This document shows positions 59,833-64,000 of a DNA stretch of 64,000 nucleotides, one piece after another. Source of the stretch: Salaquimonas sp. (lineage in GTDB: Bacteria; Pseudomonadota; Alphaproteobacteria; Rhizobiales; Rhizobiaceae); contig JANQQM010000118.1 of assembly GCA_028289365.1 (NCBI GenBank), forward strand, positions 1-64,000, written 5' to 3'. The notes under the pieces are model-generated. The model was given only the letters and a program-made list of their open reading frames with translations, was not told where the DNA came from and searched no databases. How positions within the stretch are numbered: position 1 is the first letter of the stretch; each line of letters opens with the position of its first letter. The position numbers and the translations under genes are program-made.

Positions 59833-60336
59833 ATGAAGAAGTCAAGTACATATGTTTCTGCAGCAATCCTGACGGCCGTTGTGGCTACAGCCTCACCCGC
59901 ATTGGCCATTGACGAGTACAACGTCTCTAAGGGGACAACGGTCGATGGACATGGCGTAGCATTCAGAGGCAATGACCTGGTTGCAATGATTGGCGGCTTG
60001 GGTGTGGTTCCCGGTGCTGCAGAATTTACACACGTCCATGACGGGGTCGCGTACTATTTTGCATCCCAAAAAGCTGCCGACGAGTTTGCAGCAAATCCTG
60101 ATAAGTACATTCCCCAATATGGTGGCTATTGCACTCTGGGTGTTGCAGTCGGCAAGAAGCTCGACGGCAGTCCGCGCTTTGCCGACATTGTGGATGGTAA
60201 GCTTTACGTATTCCTGAACGCTGCAGTTTTTAAAGCATATAACGCAGACAAAGAAGGAGTGTTGGCAAAGGCTGCTGAAAACTGGCCTGATATGGAAAGC
60301 GTTTCAGTAGCCGATGTCAACGGGATTGGAAGCTGA
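59833..60336 (+). CDS. Exported YHS-domain protein
   Basis: This 167-residue protein has a Sec signal at 1-24 (ending ALA). It carries a YHS-type domain with AEFTHVHDGVAYYFASQ near residue 60 and the signature IPQYGGYC near 93. The domain is associated with metal, mainly copper, and heme handling; the cysteine and tyrosines are in place. GAAAGGAAAA precedes the start. It is probably co-transcribed with the isochorismatase-like gene, and a strong terminator follows. Confidence 0.88.
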   Translation: MKKSSTYVSAAILTAVVATASPALAIDEYNVSKGTTVDGHGVAFRGNDLVAMIGGLGVVPGAAEFTHVHDGVAYYFASQKAADEFAANPDKYIPQYGGYCTLGVAVGKKLDGSPRFADIVDGKLYVFLNAAVFKAYNADKEGVLAKAAENWPDMESVSVADVNGIGS

Positions 60337-60373
60337 TAGATCTTCTTAATCCTTCAAACAGCTTGTGATTACA

Positions 60374-60409
60374 GGAAGGCTGCGACATCTGTCGCAGCCT
60401 TCTGTTTTT
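60374..60409 (+). terminator. Rho-independent terminator after the YHS gene
   Basis: GGAAGGCTGCGACA pairs with TGTCGCAGCCTTC around a 2-base loop, followed by TGTTTTTG. It ends the isochorismatase-YHS unit. Confidence 0.9.
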
Positions 60410-60610
60410 GGAACAGTACCGACTTTTTTGATCAGTGGTCGCGATGTCGAATTCTGGTTCAATGGGGTTCTAGATACTGATTGAGCGTGAGGAGTCTATT
60501 GAATTCAGTTCAATATCTTTCTTGATACTTAGTCTTGGTTATGCGGTACTGGCGTTCTGAAATGGTAGGCATCCAACCTAGAAGATGCATCAACAATATT
60601 GGAGCGTAAA

Positions 60611-60895
60611 ATGTCAGTTTACAGAATGACCAAGTTCACATCATCGGATTTTGACAAGGCGACAGAATTTCTTGATTCGCTGCGTGAAATGGTATCTGGC
60701 GCTGACGCAGAATGCATTGATGTTATTTCTCTTGGTGATGGGAAAGGTGTGGTAATTGCCAAATATGAAACGCAGGCAAAAATGGACGCAGCAACCCATC
60801 TCAATAGACAAGCCTTTGCCAAGTTGGTGGAAGCTGGCCTGGTCGATGGCAACAGCATTGCTGGTCAGACCGGAGAGGTTGCCTTCTCGTTTTAG
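60611..60895 (+). CDS. Small hypothetical protein, possible dimeric alpha/beta barrel
   Basis: This 94-residue soluble protein has GGAGCG before the ATG at 60611; a TTG four codons upstream is the alternative. The order of strands and helices (VYRMTKF, a helix, IDVISLGDGKGVVIAKYET, a second helix) resembles ABM/EthD-like dimeric barrels. I recognise no exact family. It stands alone and is followed by a small hairpin at 60912-60929. Confidence 0.65.
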   Translation: MSVYRMTKFTSSDFDKATEFLDSLREMVSGADAECIDVISLGDGKGVVIAKYETQAKMDAATHLNRQAFAKLVEAGLVDGNSIAGQTGEVAFSF

Positions 60896-60911
60896 TCTTA
60901 CCTAAATATTC

Positions 60912-60929
60912 CAGTCTCCTTTGAGACTG
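60912..60929 (+). terminator. Short hairpin after the small gene
   Basis: CAGTCTC and GAGACTG pair perfectly around CTTT. There is no T-tract, so termination is uncertain. A dispersed-repeat copy begins two bases later. Confidence 0.4.
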
Positions 60930-60931
60930 AG

Positions 60932-60959
60932 ATGTCTGTTATTGGCACAAAGCGGACAT
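60932..60959 (+). repeat. Dispersed intergenic repeat, copy with both arms
   Basis: ATGTCTGTTATTGGC is followed by ACAAAGCGGACAT. The closing arm AGCGGACAT complements the ATGTCCGCT that opens other copies, which supports a hairpin ancestor. Confidence 0.5.
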
Positions 60960-61116
60960 CGGACCGAGATTTCATGATGACTGTTTTTTGGGCCATAACG
61001 TACGTTTGTGCCTTCGGGGAATCAAACCAAGTCCGCCGTGCGGGTTTTCTTAGCCAAAGTTAATTTGTTTACCCCAAATTTTGGACCAAGATCAGGTGGC
61101 AACACAAATTCAGTTC

Positions 61117-61953
61117 TCATTGCCGACTTAACGACAGCACGAGCAAGGATGGTTTTCCGGATAGTGCGCGACCGTATTCGTTGAGCGTCATTGCACTCCA
61201 GATTAGTGCGGCAAAAACGACAATCGCAATGCCGAGCCGTCCAGGCGCGGCTTGCATTACCAAAAGGCCAATCAGCGGTATTGCCTGAATCATATGCGTT
61301 GCCAAAAAATGCGCGATACGCAGATCCCCGGCGACCAGTGACCAGCCCGTAAACATCATTCGTGCCTGGATGCCAGCCGGTACCGCGCCCACATAAGGAG
61401 ACATTCGAGCGCCAATTGCAAAAGCCGTGTAAAGGGTGAGTAGTGTGCCACCGATCAATCCCAGTACGACGGCCCATTTCAATGCTGGAGCAAGGAATTC
61501 TTCAGAGTCAAAAATAGTCGCCACGCCGATAGCACCGGCAGTTCCGATAATAACGATTGCAGCAATCGCCATCACAGAACACATCAGGCGATTGAAAGGC
61601 GTGGACACGTTATAGTGCGAATGTTCAGCGCGCGCGGCCTGGGCGATAATATAGGTCATTTCAATTACACAGGCAGCAAGGAAAACAACCGCAATAGCGA
61701 CCATAATTGTGCTTGAACGCATTGAGGAATTCAGGGCCGACATGACCAGCGCCAGCGTTGCCGCATGGACTGCCAATGATAGTTCAAACTTGAGAGGCTT
61801 AGACCAGACAGAGACTGCACCATCAATTGTGCGAGGATCGAAGAAAGCCAACACCGAATTCAGAGCGAAGCATACAAACATCGATACGGAGACAATCCAG
61901 TAGATAATCTCGGGCAATTGCAACTGGCCGCGAAACAGAACTGCTTCGGACAA
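61117..61953 (-). CDS. Integral membrane protein of unknown function
   Basis: This protein of about 278 residues has seven or eight predicted transmembrane helices. It contains charged or polar motifs inside the membrane region (SKPLKFELSLAVHAATL near residue 50 and HFLATHMIQAIPLIGLL near 210), with histidines that could bind heme or metal. A TTG at 61953 has GGAGG six to seven bases upstream and is preferred over the TTG at 61968, which contains that site. I recognise no family. It is not obviously linked to the RND gene upstream. Confidence 0.72.
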   Translation of the reverse strand: MSEAVLFRGQLQLPEIIYWIVSVSMFVCFALNSVLAFFDPRTIDGAVSVWSKPLKFELSLAVHAATLALVMSALNSSMRSSTIMVAIAVVFLAACVIEMTYIIAQAARAEHSHYNVSTPFNRLMCSVMAIAAIVIIGTAGAIGVATIFDSEEFLAPALKWAVVLGLIGGTLLTLYTAFAIGARMSPYVGAVPAGIQARMMFTGWSLVAGDLRIAHFLATHMIQAIPLIGLLVMQAAPGRLGIAIVVFAALIWSAMTLNEYGRALSGKPSLLVLSLSRQ

Positions 61954-62131
61954 TATACTTCCCTCCAACGTTTGCCCGCCATTGTTGATACGGTTGTTGA
62001 AAGTGTTTGGTTTTCAGGTCGATGAAAGCATGGCTTGCATTGACCACTATTGGCGCATGGCGGACTTGCATAATCGAAGAATTACGTCGCACCGATCGTC
62101 CGTCTTTCTCCTCAACAATAGCAAGTCAGAC

Positions 62132-64000
62132 TCATTCTGCAGCTCTGACCACGGCCAGATCAGTCACATTTGTGATCTGCTCACGGCCTTCCTGCCCGCT
62201 CCCAGCCTTTCGTCTCTTTTTGTAAACCAGCGCGAACATTGGTGGCGTGAAATAGAAGGAGACGATCGTTGATAGCAAGACACCGCCGGCAATAGACATC
62301 GCAAACGGCGGCCAAAATCCGCCGCCTCCCAGAATTAGCGGCAGAAATCCACCAAATGTGGTGATGGTTGTCGAGAAGATGTGCCTGCTAGAACGCATCA
62401 CTACGTCGACAATTGCGCCTGTTTTTCCGGCAGCAGCATTTTCGTCCTGCTTTAATCCCGTCATGATGATGATCGCAGCATTTATTGAAACGCCAATGGA
62501 TCCAATGACGCCGATAATTGCATTGATACCGAAGGGATATTGAAATATTGCCAGCGATAGTATCGAAAGCCCCGCGGAAAGAACGCACACCAGAAACGCC
62601 ACCATCGCCAAGCGGAACGAATTGAAGGTCATTACGATGACGGCAATCGTGATTGTAACAATCATACCGACCGATGCCATAAGATTACCGAGAGTACTGG
62701 AACGCGCATCGCTGTCACCTCCCAGCTCAAGCCGGTAACCAGCCGGCAACTCGAAGCCTTTGGCATCAAGATTAGCTTTTACCGCAGATAAGGCTTCTTC
62801 TGGCAATACCTCTCTCAGTGTAAATCCCTGTACCGTATTCACACGTTCGCCATTTCTGCGCGAAATCGCGGACTCCCCGGGCAGAAGCCGGATGTCAGCA
62901 ATCGCAGACAACGGAATTGCTCCGTAGTTGCCGCTCTGTGCGGTCAATACGGTTCCTGGCGAGATTATTGGCAAATCACTGATGGCGTTTAGGTTGCCAC
63001 GCAGATCGTTTGCCAACCGTACTCTTACGGCGAGTTGTTCGGGGCCTTCCAGTAGTGACCCACCAGTTGCGCCTTCCAATCCTGCTTGCAATTGGCGTGC
63101 TACTCCTGCCAAGTCTAACCCAAGCGCTCTGGCTTTAGGTTCATCAACTTCCACGACCACTTTTGCTGCGCCGGCTGGCAGGGTGGTTCGAGCAACCGTG
63201 ATGGACTTGACTTCTGAGACTTGGGCCATCAACTCATCGCCAATTTCACGAAGCATATCGAGTTCCGGACCCACTATTCGCAGTTCCACCGGGGCAGTCA
63301 CCGGAGGTCCCTGTACCAAACCGCGTACAAGTACCTGTGCTTCTGGAACTTGGTCGGGTAGTGAACGCTCCAGGTGACGCAGAAGAGCCTCGGTCGTTTG
63401 TGCAGACGCGGTTGTAATCATCGCCTGCGCATAGCCCGGAGCATTATCCCGACCTGCCGTGATGTTGTAATAAAAGCCAGGGCCGGAAGTACCCACGGTC
63501 CAGAATACCTGCTCGATCCCGTCCTCTGCTCGCAATATCCGGTCAATCCGCTCAACGACCTTCTCCGTAGCAGCGATGGCCGTACCTGGCGCCATATCGA
63601 CTTCGATGTAAAACTGATCCCGATCCACACCAGGGAAAAACTGAGCTGTCAGTGTCGGCATGGAAGCAAACCCAATCACCGATGGGACAATGGAGATCGC
63701 AATGGCTCTTACCGGATACCGCACAGCGAGCTGCAATGATTTGGCAAAAACCTTCGCGAGGATCCCTGCGCTCATACCAGTGTTCAAGGCACTGGAAGAT
63801 TGCCGGTCCGGCATTAACCAACCTGCAATTGCGGGTGTTACCGTAAGCGCAATGGCAAATGACCAGAACAACATGATAACAACGGCGATTGCTATCGATC
63901 CCACGAAATCGCCAGCCGGACCCGGAAGCAGGATCATAGGTGTAAACGAAAGGGCTGTGGTGACCGTGGAAGCAAAGAGTGGCGCCCACAGTCGCCGTAC
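62132..64000 (-). CDS. RND-superfamily efflux transporter, N-terminal part outside window
   Basis: The frame is open from the window end for 623 codons and covers the C-terminal part of an AcrB/MexB-type inner-membrane pump. Visible are the end of the first membrane block (PGDFVGSIA-like IAIAVVIMLFWSF), the second periplasmic loop (about 105-395), and the second membrane block with IGSIGVSINAAIIIMTGL and ATTTFGGFLPLI-like segments. The sequence FASTVTTALSFTPMILLPG confirms the frame at the edge. It would expel lipophilic compounds with a membrane-fusion protein, presumably encoded upstream beyond 64000. Confidence 0.92.
   Translation of the reverse strand, partial: VRRLWAPLFASTVTTALSFTPMILLPGPAGDFVGSIAIAVVIMLFWSFAIALTVTPAIAGWLMPDRQSSSALNTGMSAGILAKVFAKSLQLAVRYPVRAIAISIVPSVIGFASMPTLTAQFFPGVDRDQFYIEVDMAPGTAIAATEKVVERIDRILRAEDGIEQVFWTVGTSGPGFYYNITAGRDNAPGYAQAMITTASAQTTEALLRHLERSLPDQVPEAQVLVRGLVQGPPVTAPVELRIVGPELDMLREIGDELMAQVSEVKSITVARTTLPAGAAKVVVEVDEPKARALGLDLAGVARQLQAGLEGATGGSLLEGPEQLAVRVRLANDLRGNLNAISDLPIISPGTVLTAQSGNYGAIPLSAIADIRLLPGESAISRRNGERVNTVQGFTLREVLPEEALSAVKANLDAKGFELPAGYRLELGGDSDARSSTLGNLMASVGMIVTITIAVIVMTFNSFRLAMVAFLVCVLSAGLSILSLAIFQYPFGINAIIGVIGSIGVSINAAIIIMTGLKQDENAAAGKTGAIVDVVMRSSRHIFSTTITTFGGFLPLILGGGGFWPPFAMSIAGGVLLSTIVSFYFTPPMFALVYKKRRKAGSGQEGREQITNVTDLAVVRAAE

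Noticed and set aside
59124-59972. A 282-codon minus-strand open frame across the isochorismatase and YHS genes
   Set aside because: It crosses two genes with clear signal peptides and domains on the other strand and has no ribosome site or recognisable domain.
1-64000. CRISPR arrays, tRNA or rRNA genes, riboswitches and insertion sequences
   Set aside because: I looked for regularly spaced repeats, cloverleaf-like stems with CCA ends, rRNA-like sequence, known riboswitch cores and transposase genes and found none that I could support by eye.

Overview
The window looks like chromosomal DNA of a heterotrophic alphaproteobacterium. The order cannot be fixed from sequence alone; Hyphomicrobiales or Rhodobacterales are my best guesses. 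The reasons are the density of tripartite tricarboxylate transporters (TTT, TctABC), LysR-regulated catabolic loci, an amino-sugar operon with a BadF-type kinase and MurQ, and mid-range base composition. I saw no rRNA, tRNA, CRISPR array, insertion sequence or phage gene.

Layout. 1-2871: the end of a TTT binding protein, a histidine phosphatase and a methyltransferase. 2937-13887: a divergent amino-sugar locus. The minus arm encodes GlcNAc kinase, a GntR repressor, a SIS-type deaminase/isomerase and NagA. The plus arm encodes MurQ, a complete ABC sugar importer, a Gfo/Idh/MocA oxidoreductase and CutC. Two TGGTAT-tandem boxes lie in the shared promoter region. Together they would import GlcNAc/MurNAc-type sugars and convert them towards fructose-6-phosphate. 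13913-14782: a lone PP2C-like phosphatase.

15331-33243: three complete TTT systems, each next to a divergent LysR gene. The first (minus) continues into a dienelactone-hydrolase-like protein, an unusual M28-like protein and a hydroxyacid dehydrogenase. The second (plus) and third (minus) are paralogous and face each other; each includes a cytoplasmic sulfatase with a CxPxR formylglycine motif. This suggests import of a sulfate ester followed by desulfation inside the cell.

34590-48470: single metabolic genes, then a compact operon (36037-41512) of RpiR regulator, Fe/AfuABC-like ABC transporter and histidine phosphatase. It continues with GNAT, aldo/keto reductase, cytochrome b561, antibiotic-monooxygenase-like and EamA genes with local LysR or MarR regulators. 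48679-60895: stress and envelope genes, including a LysE remnant, AraC with DUF4142 and a Tat-exported cupredoxin, two MarR switches with clear palindromic operators, DoxX-like membrane proteins, and a Tat-exported isochorismatase followed by a YHS protein. 61117-64000: a membrane protein and the C-terminal part of an RND efflux pump that runs off the window.

Across the window, intergenic spaces hold degenerate copies of a short repeat related to TGTCCGCTTTGGGCCAAAAG. Binding-protein genes of transporters are repeatedly followed by an intercistronic hairpin. The best candidates for undescribed biology are the twin TTT-sulfatase loci, CutC inside an amino-sugar operon, the RpiR/AfuABC-like/phosphatase operon, and the MarR gene bracketed by related palindromes next to a small coiled-coil protein and an orphan membrane protein.
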